A stretch of DNA of 64,000 nucleotides from Hibiscus mutabilis (Eukaryota > Streptophyta > Magnoliopsida > Malvales > Malvaceae). The DNA is taken from assembly GCA_019671005.1 (NCBI GenBank), contig CM033738.1:16766202-16830201 (forward strand), in the 5' to 3' direction. Under the pieces are notes generated by a model. The model was given only the letters and a program-made list of their open reading frames with translations. It was not told where the DNA came from and did no database searches. Numbering within the stretch: position 1 is the stretch's first letter; each line of letters opens with the position of its first letter. Below, piece after piece: positions 37,090 to 49,640 of this stretch. A program made the position numbers and the translations under genes.

Positions 37090-37406
37090 CTTTGGGTTTG
37101 GGATGAGAATTTAAAGAATATGATAAAGAGAGAGATGAGGACAAGTGTGACTTTACCCTTCTTACCAAATGACAGCCCCCTTAATGGGGCATTAGCTTTT
37201 ACCCTCTTTTGAGGAGGAATTAGCCAATTGCCCTTACACCACCATCATTTTCCAACAACCCAAGACCCAAAACTTAAGCCCAACAACATATCGAGGCCCA
37301 CAAAACCCAATATTTCAGCCCAACATATTCCAAACATCCAACCCAAAGTGACGGTCCAAGGCCCGGTTCAACACCCATCGTTGACTCAAAAATTTGGGTC
37401 GTTACA

Positions 37407-39345
37407 ACGAAAGCCAGAAAAAGCTTTACAACCTATCTCTCTTTTGATCAACCAGGTTAAAATATTGGAAATAAGAAGGAACAAGAATGGTGAGAGAGGG
37501 TCACCTTGTCTTAAACCTCTTTTAGGAAGAATTCATTTCTACGTTCGCCATTGATCACCAAAAAAAGGAGACAGAGGATACACATTCCATTACTCTCGCA
37601 TTCCACCATTGCAAAAATCCCATTCTTTCCATAATCAAGACAAGAGTCCTCAAATCAACTTTATTGTAAGCTTTCTCTAGATCTATTTTAAGGGTTATGA
37701 GGCTATTTGAACCTTTTCTCTATTCTTTTGATTGAATAGAAAGCTTTATGGGCCACTATGATATTGTCTTGTATGAGTCTTCCACTGACGAAAGCTGATT
37801 GAGACTCAGGAATAATCTTAGGGAGAATTTTCTTAAGTCTCGAGGCTAAAATCATAGAGATAATCTTGTAAGAATAGTTGCATAAGCTGATAGGTCAGAA
37901 GTTATTCATCTTCACCGGATTTATGGTTTTAGGAATGAGGACAATGTTGGTTTTGTTGATATCATTCGGCATAGAACCTGTATGAAAGAAATCTAGGACG
38001 AGCTTCATTACCTTCTCTTTAATAACATCCCGGAAATAGTGATAAAAGATGCCAGGATAACTGTCAGGCCCTGGAGCTTTCAAAGCTCCTATATCAAAGA
38101 CAGGATTCTTGATCTCATCCCTGTCAACCTCTTTGCAAAGCTCTTTATTCATATCTGTAGTAATGGAAAGAGGGATACAATCGGCAATTCTGTAGAAGTC
38201 AGTCTGAGATTCCTTAGTGAAGAGTTCCTTGAAATATCCTTCCATATTGGCAACAATATCAATCTCTTCTTCAACCCAAGTACCATCTCTGGTTTTGAGT
38301 TTACAGATAGAATTTCTTCTTCGATTTTTTAGTGTTGTGGCATGGAAGAATTTGGTGTTTTTGTCCCGGGCTTTTAACCAATTGATTCTAGCTCTTTGGT
38401 GCTAATATTTTTCTTCTCTTTCAAGAATCAAGTTCAATTCCTCTTGAAGAGCATTAATATCTGAGAGTGAAGAATCAGATAATGGTTTGTCTTGCGCATT
38501 GGCAATGGCCTTCCTAATCTCCATAGCTCTTTGCTTATCTTTACCAAACTTTTGAGAGCTCTATTTGGATAGCTTGAAACTGGTGGCTTTAAGTTTTTTG
38601 CTCAAAATATTTTGGTGATTTGAAGTCCCAACACTACTGAACCAAGCCTCTTTAACTTTCGTTTCGCATTCAATATCATCAAGATATCTCGACTCAAACT
38701 TGAAATCTTTCTTTCCTTTCTTCTTAATGCCGTGAAGGAGGGTAATGGGGCAACGGTCGGACCCGATCGCGGCATCCAAGAGACCAACAAACTTCGGGAA
38801 CCATTGAATTCCATTCGAGAGAATAGAGGCATCTATCAATTTTCTCCAGAATATTGTCTTCATTCTTCCTCAAATTTGACCAGGAGTAGGATCCCCCTTT
38901 AATGGCATTTCCATTAACCCTGTTTCATTAAGAAATTCGTAAAACCAGTTTGCTTGATGTGTGTCTATCGGAAGTCCTCCAAGTTTTCGTCTTGATTAAA
39001 CACCACGTTTGTATCCCTTATCAAGCACCAGCAAGTCACATTAAGAGTTTTCAGAGTGGATATTCTATTCCAGAAATCTCTTTTTGCTTCTTTGCATGGA
39101 GAGCCATAGACAAAAGAACAGAATCATTGCTCTGCCTTATTTATTAAATTTTTAATGTCGATTAGATTTTTGTGACTAGAGAAGACGGTAATATCTACTT
39201 CTTCCCTCCACCATAGATCCAGACCACCTCTAATCCCACATGGTTGAACATAATAACTGTAAAGGAATTTAAAACGAACTCTCTTTCTTTTAAGAAACTT
39301 TTCCTGTATATCGTCTCTTTAAGATGTGACATTTTTCTCCATTCA
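37407..39345 (-). pseudogene. LINE (L1 type), block C: endonuclease end and RT start
   Basis: Minus-strand reading begins inside the endonuclease (KRVRFKFLYSYYVQPCGIRG, LDLWWREEVDITVFSSH near 39180-39290). It passes the remains of its core (RDTNVVFNQDE) and GSDRCPITLLHG (38561-38863). RT follows with GALKAPGPDSYPGIFYHYF and NKTNIVLIPKTINP (37895-38245), then RGLRQGDPLSPFLF near 37480-37520. The ACGAA copy at 37407-37411 marks the insertion point. The 5' end near 39345 lacks the endonuclease N-terminus and ORF1, a typical 5' truncation of LINE insertions. Confidence 0.88.
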
Positions 39346-42255
39346 ACCTCGTGATGTATTATTTAGGTATCTAAAATAATTTTTGATCAAAATAAGTACT
39401 TAAAATATTTGTTTCAAAGTACATACCTAATATATATTGTTTTGTCAAAATAGGTACTGAATATTTTTTTACTCAATATCACGTATCAATTTTTAGGAAA
39501 CCTAAATGAAATATATATCTATTTTAACAAAAAAATATACTTTAAGTACTTATTTATAATATAAGTCATTATAAAATAATCATTAAATTTTTAAAAAATC
39601 TATATTAGTGATAAATTTTGTACTTTCTCCTGCTAATAAGTCATTTTCCTTAAAAACATAAATGAAAAAAATCATAATCCCAACAAAAAAAAAACTTACA
39701 ATAAACATTATTAATAATAACACAAAAATGAATATAACAATGAAATTATGTTGATAATTGGTTTTATCACGACTCAAGGACAAACTATTGCAGTGATTAC
39801 AAGAGCTTATCAATATGAAGATTTTTTTGTATATAGTAGTGTAATTACATGGTAGTATCTGTTTATACATTTTTAACTCTTTGACAACGTGTGCACACCT
39901 TGCACACACAAGTACTCAAACTCGAATCTTTTAAGATAAACATCATCTTATTTTTTATTGAAATAACTTGTTGGGTTCTACTAAATACATGTAATTGTTT
40001 ATGTGTTTATATAAAAGTTCATCTTTGGAAAACAGTTAAATAAACTTTTAATATTTTGAAATACGGTAAAAACATATTTAGATTGCATTACGCACGCCGA
40101 AACTATGATATTTCAAAACAGTTATTTTAGGTGCAATGGGTTCTCTTTGCTCTTTTTTCTTTAATATGACAATTCATCCACCTCGTGATGGGTTACTATT
40201 ACGGTTGTTCACTCTAGCTACCCCACTCTAGGGTGTTCGACGTGAAATTTGACAATTAAAGGGTCGCTCTAATATCACTTATCACAAGACTAATTTTTTA
40301 AAAGATATTTCATAAGATGTGCAACGCGACCACTTTTGTATCTCAAGACCTCTTTTTTCTTTTCTAATGTGACGTTAATATCTCTATTATCTTTAAGACG
40401 TAACATTATGCTATGGGTGAACTAGAGGGGTTGGATGGGGCCATGCCCCTCTTAAAATGAAAATTTTGCTTATTCACGATTTATATTTTTCTGAGCATTA
40501 TTGAGTTTGATTTTGAAAATTTCAATCCTTTAGATTGATAAATTTTTGATTTAGTCCTAAAAATGTAACATTACATGGTAATACAACGATAAAATTATTT
40601 TTTAATGACATAAAAAAATATAATTCGATTTTGCCCCCTCAAAAAATTCTACTTTCGCACCTATTTAATGGTTTATTCACGATTTATATTTTTGAACATT
40701 ATTGAGTTTGATTTTTAATTATTTTTTGAATAGTTAATTAATTTTTTAGTTGCTTATTTAAAAATTATATAAAACATATAAAAGGATAAAAGTAACCTTA
40801 TTAATTACCATCAAAGAAAAGGGTATTTAATATTTTTCAATTGAATTGGTATTGAGTTAACTCATGACACACTAACTCAGTCAAGAGCCTATATATATTA
40901 TAGATTAATTAATTTTTAGAAATTTAAGAAAACTAACGTATATAGCATAGATGAATTAAATTTTTGAATTTAATAAAGAGTAATGTATTAAATTAAAAAT
41001 ATTTTAGAATAAATAGTTAAATAATCTTTAAACTGTGGGACTAAAGCAAATCACCAACCAGATAATTTTAAAGTTAAAAGAGGATTTGAGTTCAAGTCTT
41101 CTTTATTGTAAAGAGTGCTTAGAATTAGGCTACTTACTCGGCTTATGTTTCCAAAGTTTAATATTACTTGGTTGATGCTTTAATGTATCCTTATCTTAAG
41201 CTTTCATTCTCGGAATACGTAATGCGTAAAAATATTTATAAACATTCTTTAATGCATTTTTTTATATTTGGGTCTGATTTAAAAATATTTATTTTTCTCA
41301 TTATCTTGGTCTTAAATTAGGCTAGGTAATATTTTCAGGACTTCTCTCTGATTAATTCGGACCGACCCACATCGCACACTTAGTTTTGGTGAGTGAGTTC
41401 TTGGAAAAATAGTGAAGAATAGGCAACTTTGAGCTATAATTCGAAAGGGTAAATGTGGAGATTCGAATAAAGATTTTATTGGGTCATATTCTACTCCATG
41501 AGACTTTTACAATGGTATCTCATATGCTCAAAATGGTTGAGTGATGAATGAGAAATTGATGCTCAAAGTAAGGTGGTTGTGAACTGAGTAAGGAAAATGA
41601 AACACCCTTATCCCACATTGATGGGATTAATGGAATGAGAAGTGTTTATATACAATTACCCACTTTGTGATTATTGAATGACTTGAATGAAAATTGTGTC
41701 TCATGTATAGGTGCATGGGTGCAAGTCAAGGAGTGGTTAAATCTACCTTTAGGAAATTGCATAATAATTGTAGTCTTTAATTTGATATATTTTTAGTTTA
41801 TTTTGAATCTGTAATTTTCATTTAAATTATCTTTGATTTATTTTTGTTTATATTTGTTTATTCGTTTTGGATTAATCAGTTATTCCTACATGAGTCTTCT
41901 AACGATAATTTTTTATATACATAGTATCTCGAACTCGAAAAATACTTAAGCGAAATCAAATTACTTACCACTTGTACCAACTCCGTTAGTTATCTCTTTT
42001 TTTTAATACCCGTTAGTTATCTCTTCTTTTTTTAATACAGTTTATCATAATATGGAAGTATTACACTTTTGGAATTATATACTCGTCCACCTGCCCGTTT
42101 GTCTTGCTAGTCTTTGAAACGTAGCCATAATAAAATACAGTTGACCTATGGAGAAATAAAACAATTAATAAAAAAATTATGTTTTTTTTTTAAGATTATA
42201 TTTAAAATATTCAAAATTCGAATCATAACATGGTAACAAATATTCATATTTCCAT
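39346..42255. other. AT-rich intergenic DNA
   Basis: No gene is recognised. A locally repeated phrase (ttattcacgatttatattttt, near 40471 and 40672, then attattgagtttgattttt) flanks about 200 bases. The stretch 41330-41710 has LTR-like texture but no defined ends. Confidence 0.45.
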
Positions 42256-43547
42256 TCAGGTCAATTTCCTGGACTCCAAGAAGTTTTTCCCCTTGGGCTC
42301 ACAAGTAGAGATGTATTCAAGAAAAGTGGCAAAATCGGTATCTTGGTAGCGTCTTGGATTAGCGTCGTCAATTAGTTCCGGGGACGGTTGAACCATGCAA
42401 TCGAAAGGCAGACTATGCAACGACGCCACCGATAGCCGAGGCTTAACCGGATTCACAAAAACCCTATGCAACACACTTTTGTATCTCCCATTGCTAAATA
42501 TCTGATCAAATCAACAAACACAATTTGAACACGAATATTTCAAGAAAAATGTTGGCGAACTAAATCAAAATCACAAACCCACCTCAAGATGATCACCAAC
42601 GTTAACAACAAAAGAATTCTCCGTCGGTTCAACAGTGATCCATTGTCCTTTGTACTGAATCTGTAAACCCTGGACATCATCCTGGAGAAGAAGGGTTAGG
42701 AATCCATAATCCGAGTGTGGTGGCATTCCTAATATAAGGTCAGGCTCAGGGCATGGTGGGAAACAATTAGCCACCATTAGCTGGCTTCCATCATCGAATT
42801 GCTTTAGCATGTCACCATTTGCTGGTGTCTTATCATCTTTTTTGGCACCCCATAGGCCTAGGGTCTCTAGGATGGCCTCCATTATTCGTAGGAACAAGTT
42901 CTTGGTTTCTTTTGCGTAGGTAGCCACCCTTTCCCTATTAAAATAAGCATATTCTCAGTACACTAAAGGAAGCAAAGTTGCCGAATATTGTTATAGTTTA
43001 TAATCCCGAAATAATTTTTTTTTAATCTTTACCTGAAATCCATGGGGGAAGAAGGCCAATGAGGGAGAACATCTGATAACGGATGGGAGACAAGCTTCAA
43101 GAAGTCTCTCCAACAGAAGACAGCATCTTTGTTCTGGTTATAGCTTGTTCCATACCGAACAGGTGATGCCATGTCGGAAGACATGTACTTTGATCTTTCC
43201 TCGTATGGGAGCCCGAAGAACCTGGTGCTCACGTCGACCATGCTTCCTATAACTTCAATGGGGATGCCATGATTTACCACCTGAAAAAACCCATATTCTT
43301 GGCAAGCGAAGGAGAGGGAGTTGAGGACTTGGGAGCGGTTTGGGCCTTGTAACTCAGCAAAATCGATTATGGGGACTTTAGTGCTAGATTTTGCCATGAT
43401 TGACTCCACAGTGGGTCGATCAGAGATGGGCAATATATACTTATCAGGAAGTTTTCTAACTCCATTCTCAAGAAGATGTTTTACTCCTTTCTGAAACTCA
43501 TGGGTTTCTTTTGCATCATCGTTTGTCATTGCCCTTGCAGGGGACAT
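42256..43547 (-). CDS. 2-oxoglutarate/Fe(II)-dependent dioxygenase, three exons
   Basis: Three exons (43547-43033, 42934-42583, 42501-42256) with gt...ag introns give 370 residues from the first ATG, or 364 from the second (43529). Numbered from the second ATG, it has the N-terminal DIOX_N region (KVPIIDFAELQG, YGFFQVVNHGIP) and the C-terminal jelly-roll. Iron ligands are H239 and D241 (PPHSDYG) and H295 (SVLHRV), and R305-x-S307 binds 2-oxoglutarate. FPPCPEPD is also conserved. Resemblance is closest to the plant DOXC subgroup annotated as flavanone 3-dioxygenase 3-like or GIM2 (At2g36690), judged from YGTSYNQNKDAVFCWRDFLK. The substrate cannot be told from sequence. No lesion was seen. Confidence 0.9.
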
Positions 43548-43642
43548 GAAATATTCCTGAAATTAAAAGGAATTGACAGCGAGAGAAATAAGAAATATAG
43601 CAAGCGGTGTGAGAGAGATGAAGAACGGGGCTTTGATGTCTG

Positions 43643-43656
43643 ATATATTTATAGGA
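43643..43656 (-). promoter_or_regulatory. TATA box of the dioxygenase gene
   Basis: The minus strand reads ctataaatatat about 100 bases upstream of the first ATG. A CT-rich leader (ctctctcac, ttctctcgc) follows, common in plant 5' untranslated regions. Confidence 0.65.
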
Positions 43657-43856
43657 GAGAAGATGAAAGGGAAAGAAACAGGAGCAAGTTTTGGAGAAAC
43701 CTGCTTTGGATTTACGAATCCCAGCCCCTGAAACACTGACATCTGATTCATTATTACGTAAACAAATACTACCATTTACAACTAATATGTCCAAAATCAT
43801 AGGGAACAAATGCAAGAGCTATTACGACATCGAATGTAGGTATACGAGCACGTCAG

Positions 43857-44452
43857 TAGGATGTAAATGAGACGAGACAAATTACGAGTTATTTGAGTTT
43901 GAATCGGTCAAAGCTCAATTCGATTAAAACCGACTCGAGCTCGAACTTAGCTCGAGTTCTTAACGAGACGAGCCTATCTACTTATACCCGACTCGAAAAA
44001 GTCGCGAGCTAATCGAAAAAATAATATACTAAATTTTTATTTTTTATAATTTAAAATCTAAATTCCTAAACTTAAAACCCTAAAATATAAACCTTAAACA
44101 TAAGTCTTAAATCCTAAAATCTAACTCCTAATTTCTAAACCCAATAACCTAAACTTCTAAACCATAAACTAAAACCCTAAATCCTAAAATTAACAAGCTT
44201 GAGTTTACACAACTCGTGTATCAAAATTTTTTCTCGATAGGGCTTTAATTGAGACATGGCAGATGGCAAGCTACTCGAGCCTGACACGGTCAAAGATCGG
44301 TCATCACTTGACTCGATTAGGCTCGAACTCGACTCGAATTCTTAACGAGCCGAGTTGAGCTCAAATTTCTCAAACTAATTAAAAATTACTCAAACTCGAC
44401 TCAAAATCTTAACGAATCGAACTCAACTCGGCTCATTTATACCCCTAGTAGC
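43857..44452. repeat. Inverted-ended 'ctcgagctcg' repeat with telomere-like core
   Basis: The left end taggatgtaaatgagacgag is matched by the reverse complement of the right end (taggggtataaatgagccgag). The body is rich in gactcgagctcgaac variants, with cctaaacccta-like tracts at 44040-44190. It has the look of a non-autonomous transposon or decayed repeat. It lies directly upstream of the dioxygenase gene. Confidence 0.65.
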
Positions 44453-44599
44453 TGGTTTTGTTTATTCTCCCAATCAACTTTCGTTTTCCTTTTCATTTGT
44501 CAACCTCATGTATCGGTTTCGAGTCAATAGTTGGTTCAGGAATTGATTGGACGAATTTAAACTATCACAATACACGATCAGTCGTATGTCACTCACTAT

Positions 44600-45230
44600 T
44601 AAGGGGGTTCAACCGGTCGATTCGATTAACAGATCGAAATGAATTACTAAAATTTTATTAACCGAATTTTTTTATTAACCGTTAATTGAACCGGAATTTT
44701 TTCAAAATTTTTTAACCAAACCAAAAAAGTTTGATTAATTCAATCATTTTTGAATTAATCAATTTTTTAATAAAATTTTGGATAAATTACACATATGGTA
44801 ACTAAACTATGTTAAAATAATCTTTTTAGTCACTGAAGTTTCAGAAGTTATAAAACAACCATTAAACTTATCGAACTATTACAAAATGATCATTGATTCA
44901 TTGCACGTTATAAATTATTGATAAATATTGAAAAAGTTTAATAATCATTTTGTGCTAATTTGATAAAGTTTAATGACCATTTTATAATATGTCAAAAAAT
45001 TTAATGATCATTTTATAATTTTTAAAAGTTCAATGACAAAAAATAAATATATGTTTTATATAAAAATTTCAGTTAATTAATCAATTTCGAACCGAATAAT
45101 CGATAACCAAAGTTTGAATAAATCATTAACCGTTAATCGACCGAAACTAAAATTATACAACCAATTAACCGAAAAAAATTTCAATTCGGCCAGTTAATTT
45201 AGTTAAAACCGAAGTTTGAACATCCCTACT
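44600..45230. repeat. Second inverted-ended repeat with an internal insertion
   Basis: The left end (gggttcaaccggtcgattcg) and the right end (gttaaaaccgaagtttgaacatccc) have similar sequence in opposite orientation, with attaaccgttaat phrases inside. The middle (about 44775-45060) is a different repeat with aatgaccattttataat phrases in both orientations. Confidence 0.55.
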
Positions 45231-46189
45231 CATTATTTGCGTAATTGATAAGAGACGCAGTGACAAGCCATGCGTCTAATGGGCTGCTCACATCATCTGG
45301 TATGTAATCCCACAATTCTTCATTTAAATAGGACATTAGTTCGAAGTACAGTAGTATTTTTTTATTAGCAATCGTAAATTTGTAACTGAATTTTTAGTTA
45401 TTATGTTAAAGTATGCCCAATAGTCCTTCATAAGATAATTGTATTAAGATATTTTTTTATTAATACAAGACATTATTATTATTATTTTAGTTTTTATTTT
45501 GTGTTTTAAATAAATTAATTTATAATAAAGTCTTCATATTATTTTTGAAAGGTCTATAGTTAAATGTTATCGTGGGCTTACACAATAATAATATAGCAAG
45601 ATTAATATATAGTTGATTAATGTCAAAGTGTTGTCATTGACATGGCGATGTCAAGACTAATATTATCAGAGTAGCATTTATGTATTAATACGAGCTTATC
45701 TTTCAGCCACTTAAATGGGATTTAACCACCACCATTGAAACATTTCAAGACCTTTCCAAGATTCAAAAAGTACAAACCAGTCCAGTCTCCAACACTGTTC
45801 TAGGTAACTACGCGATCATCAACCCGTGTTGGAGAAGATATATGTTTCTATCTTCACTTCTCTTTTAGTGCAGATATAAGTATTGGTTGCAGCTTACAAC
45901 TATTGAGTACTCGAGACACATGGTCAATTCTCAATTCACATAAAACCCTCGTAATGGGTTTAGGGAGAGCTAACTTCAAATTATAAATAAATGGATTGAG
46001 AATACGATCATTATATTGTTAATTTAAAAAAATCATATAATATAATTACTAAAAAATAATTAAATTATAAAAAGTAAAATATAATTAATAACAAATTTAG
46101 TTTACTTACATATCCGGTGCATAAGTTAAATGATTTTTTTTTTTTGCATCTAATCTATGTATTTCAATTTTTAACATGAATATATTGGT
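45231..46189. other. Intergenic DNA
   Basis: No gene or transposon boundary was recognised. Confidence 0.45.
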
Positions 46190-46903
46190 TATGTTTGGTA
46201 AATAGCTTTTTGAGCTAAAATTAGAGGTTTGAAGCATTTTAAAAAGTTTGACTAGTCAAATCCGCTAACTTAGATATTTGGTAAATGGAGGATTGTAATA
46301 TCGGATTGGGGTAAAACTTCTCATTTTGGAAAAGCTCCTAAAAAACTTATAAAGACTCTTTTGTCCTTAATAATTATAAAAAATTTCTCTAAATAACACA
46401 AATTTGAATAACTAATAAAATTTAAAAAATATTTTCATAAATAAGAAATTAAAATATACATATAAATTTAATAATTAATAAAATTAAATTTTAAATATAA
46501 TTTCATAAATAAGAAATTAATATATACATTTAAATTTATTGATTATTAAAATTATATTGAAAAGATAATTTCATAAATAAAAAATTAATATATACCTCAT
46601 TCATATATGCTTAGCAATGATATTAAAAAAATAATTTTTATAATCTAATTAATATTAATAGATACAAAATATTAATAACTAATAAAATATTCCAACAAGT
46701 ATTGAATATAATCATGTCTTTATATGTCATTTTTCTTGTTCAAGTAATCAAACAGCTGTCAGCTACCAGTTAATTTTACCAAACACTTTTATACAATCAG
46801 CTAATACAATCCATTAATTAAATTAGTTAACGTTATACGCTATCCGCTATCAACTAATATAATACGCTATCCGCTATCCGCTAATTGTCAAACAAGACCA
46901 ATA
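46190..46903. mobile_element. MITE-like element with tgtttggtaa ends
   Basis: The left end ttatgtttggtaaatagctttt faces the right end gctaattgtcaaacaagacc in inverted orientation. The inner right side has tandem gctatccgctatc. Ends of this kind occur in hAT-type MITEs. Target duplication was not resolved. Confidence 0.5.
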
Positions 46904-47094
46904 ATAAAATTCGGCATTAAACTTAAAATAAATATAAATTTCTATAAAAAAAATATTATAATAAAACACAACAGTTTAATAGTTACTAAAAATTATAACA
47001 CTAAAAATAAAAGATAATAGTTAGTTAAAAGTCATAAAATATATTAACTACGCTACCGGAAATATAATAAACAGAAATAATAATCAAATAATGG

Positions 47095-47335
47095 TTTTAT
47101 ATTGATACACAACCAGTGTAAAAAAATTACACAACCCTTTATATTTAAGTTATAAAATTTAAAATCTAAAACCCTGATTCTAACACCCAAAATTTAAACC
47201 TTAAACCCTAAATTTTAAATTCTAACCATAAACCTTAAATTCTATACCCTACAACCTAAACGCCTAAATCACAACCTAAACTTCTAAAGTCTAAATCACA
47301 CGCTTATATATCAAAGTATTTTTCATCAAAGACCA
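47095..47335. repeat. MITE-like repeat with telomere-like core, copy 1
   Basis: It starts ttgatacacaaccagtgtaa and contains many cctaaatt-type units. A copy in the opposite orientation is at 55100-55340, where gggttgtgtaaaaat and gtgtatcaaaataaaac correspond to this start. Confidence 0.65.
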
Positions 47336-47364
47336 AGTATGAAATAACAACACGGAAATAAAAC

Positions 47365-47448
47365 AATTATACTACAAATAAAAATATGCACCGCGAAATT
47401 TATAATAATTATACTACAAATAAAAATATGCACCGCAAAACATATAAT
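47365..47448. repeat. Two-copy 42-bp tandem repeat
   Basis: aattatactacaaataaaaa followed by tatgcaccgc occurs at 47365 and 47407. Confidence 0.8.
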
Positions 47449-47959
47449 AATTATAAAAAATCAAAAATAATTTTCAAATTAATTACTATTGAAAATATTA
47501 TTCATATACCCTAAAATTGTAATATCTGAAAACAAAAATAAGTAAATAGATAGATAAAAATAATATATTTTTTTGGTTTGGTGTGAATTCTGGAGTGGGC
47601 TAAGGCCTAATGGGTTATATATGAGAGAAATGGACGGGAAAGTGCGTTTCACAGTCCGTACTTCCTAAAAATTCAATTTTTAAATTAAAAATGCGTTTGA
47701 TAGGCACACCTTTACTCTGCTTAGCCAAAATAAGTATCATTTCTGTAATTTGTTTTATTTGTATGTCATTTCGTTAAATGATTTTAAAATGGATATTGTT
47801 GGGCAAAATTGTTCTATATAATCATCTACTTTTAAGATAAAAGTATGCTGAGAGTAATAAATTAAATTTTATTCAGTTAACATTGTTATTATTATAATAT
47901 TTTAAGAAATATAAGTTCGAGCGAACTTAAATATAATTACTTTTGATATAAAGATTTTA
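47449..47959. other. Intergenic DNA
   Basis: AT-rich; nothing recognised. Confidence 0.45.
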
Positions 47960-48235
47960 GGCTTAAGGGTTAATTTAGCCCTCAATAAAAAATAATTAAG
48001 CCCTCATGATTTTTTTACACCCAATTTAACTCTCATAATTAAAATTGCAATCAATTTAGCTCTCGTGTTATGTTGATTGTTAGTAGCTATGACGATCAAC
48101 GCAATCAATGTTACAAAAGAGTTTAATTGATCACAATTTAAATTATGAGAATTAAATTAAGTGTAAAAAATTCATGAGGACTAAATTGATTTTTTGTTTT
48201 TTAATGAGAGTTAAATTTATATTTAAGCTTAAGCC
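47960..48235. mobile_element. MITE family 1, copy 1
   Basis: The left half (aatttagccctcaat, cctcatgattttttacaccc, aattgcaatcaatttagctctc) is repeated in reverse complement by the right half. It is nearly symmetric, with no coding content. A second copy is at 50683-50938. Confidence 0.75.
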
Positions 48236-48469
48236 TTTGTTTTATAAACATATTTATTTTCGAATTCAGATTTATTCTGATTTGAGTACTTTTAAGTTGA
48301 AAAAACTAAGATAGTTTTAGGCTTGGTTTGAGTTTTTCTAAGAACAATAGTTTTGAAATTATATTTTTTTCAGTTACGTTTCTATGATTTGACCAATTAT
48401 TAATAAATGCTACTAAAATATATTCTCACTACGTCTCGGGAAATCAAATTAAAGATAAAAGCCTTGAGG

Positions 48470-48915
48470 TTGCTTGAAGCCCTTGAACTTTTGAAGAATA
48501 AAAAAATTAATTAAGCCATGGATTTTTTTGCACCCAATTAAGCTCTCAAATCAATAAATTTAATCAATTATTCCTTTAACTAATTTTGATCATCAATTTT
48601 TGATAGTCTCTTTCTTGAGATATTACTGTCATGTGATATTTACAGATTTTTAAGAAACTATTTTTGTCGATTTTTATAAGTTTTTTTTAGAATTTTTAAG
48701 AGTTTTTAAATAAAATGTGTTTTTTTAAAACGTCAAGTGATAACACAACACGTTGCACCAACTGGTCTAAAAAAATTGTTAGATTTAATAGTCAACATTG
48801 TTCAAAGTGGTGAATTGATAAAATTTTAAAGTATAAGGACTTAAGTGGGTGCAAAAAAAGTTCAGAGACTTAGTTGATTTTTCTTTCAAAAGTTCAAGGG
48901 CTAATAATATTCTTA
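48470..48915. mobile_element. MITE-like inverted repeat related to family 1
   Basis: The ends gcccttgaacttttgaagaa and ttcaaaagttcaagggc are inverted copies. Inside are tttttttgcacccaatt and its inverse aagtgggtgcaaaaaaa. The texture resembles family 1 but with a longer core. Confidence 0.7.
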
Positions 48916-49064
48916 AACCAAGATAAAAATAACATTAACTATATCGATAAAAGATCTATGTAGTCATTCAATTCTTAAAAAATGATAAAACCAAATTCAT
49001 ACTACAAATTATATATAAAAAATGAGTATTAGATAAATTGAGTCGCAAACAAACACATAAAAAC

Positions 49065-49640
49065 AATTAGGTTTAATATACAAATAAGTGCCTAAATTAT
49101 ACATATTTTTAATTTTAAGTGCCTAAATTCAACTCAAACCCTCACCACTGTCACCATCAATTGTCGAACTCACTGACCATTTCCCCCAACTCGTCGTCAT
49201 CAGAAACCAACAAACGACGTGCTATATGACAATGATTTCACATTTGTCGTTCAAAGTTTGTCTGGCATGCCATTTGTCAATTTTCGATGATGACGAGTTG
49301 GGGGAAGTGATCAGCTGGGTCTGACGACTGAAAGGGTAGGCTCGACGAAAACAATCGAAGGGGTAGCGGTGATAATTTGGAGTTTTGAGATTTAGAGATT
49401 TATGGACTATTTTAGAAATTTTTAAAATTCTAGGATTTTTTAAAGATTTTAAATTATTAAAATTAAAAGAATCTAAAAATAAAACATGTCACATGTCAAA
49501 TTTTAATTATTTAACAATTTTTTTAACGAGAATTAACTACCAGACACCTAAAATTAACGAATTAAAATATTATGAACCTATTTTTACCAAAGAATAATTT
49601 AGACACCTAGAATTAACCAAAGGTATAGTTTGGACAGTTA
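49065..49640. mobile_element. MITE-like inverted repeat
   Basis: ccatttcccccaactcgtcg (49168) is matched in inverse by acgagttgggggaagtgat (49291). The outer ends (aagtgcctaaattat and ataatttagacacct) are also inverted relative to each other. No protein is recognised in the frame at 49385-49597. Confidence 0.55.

Larger units (their letters stand above)
19318..37406 (-). mobile_element. 18-kb gypsy-type LTR element inserted in the LINE RT domain
   Basis: Its ends are tgtaacatcc (19318) and gggtcgttaca (37406). acgaa flanks both sides exactly (19313-19317 and 37407-37411). LTRs are 19318-22025 and 34505-37406. Orientation is minus. A degenerate tRNA-Met primer site lies next to the right LTR (34486-34499), a purine tract (reverse of cctt...ctctctcat) next to the left one (22026-22040), and gag runs right to left. 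Its gag is interrupted by another LTR element at 24019-33456. Without that insertion it would be about 8.65 kb. I found no protease, RT or integrase, so it looks non-autonomous. Confidence 0.9.
34505..37406 (-). repeat. 5' LTR (by orientation) of the 18-kb element
   Basis: It pairs with 19318-22025 but is about 194 bases longer, which the local tandem duplication at 36781-37089 explains. It carries the third motif array and, on the minus strand, a TATA-like ggtataaaac (35967-35976). Confidence 0.9.

Noticed and set aside
41330..41710. Possible solo LTR or tRNA-like sequence
   Set aside because: The texture is LTR-like, but no ends, target duplication or cloverleaf could be defined.
47095..47335. 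Chromosome end or ancient telomere
   Set aside because: The cctaaa units are degenerate, short and bounded by MITE-like ends that recur elsewhere in the window.
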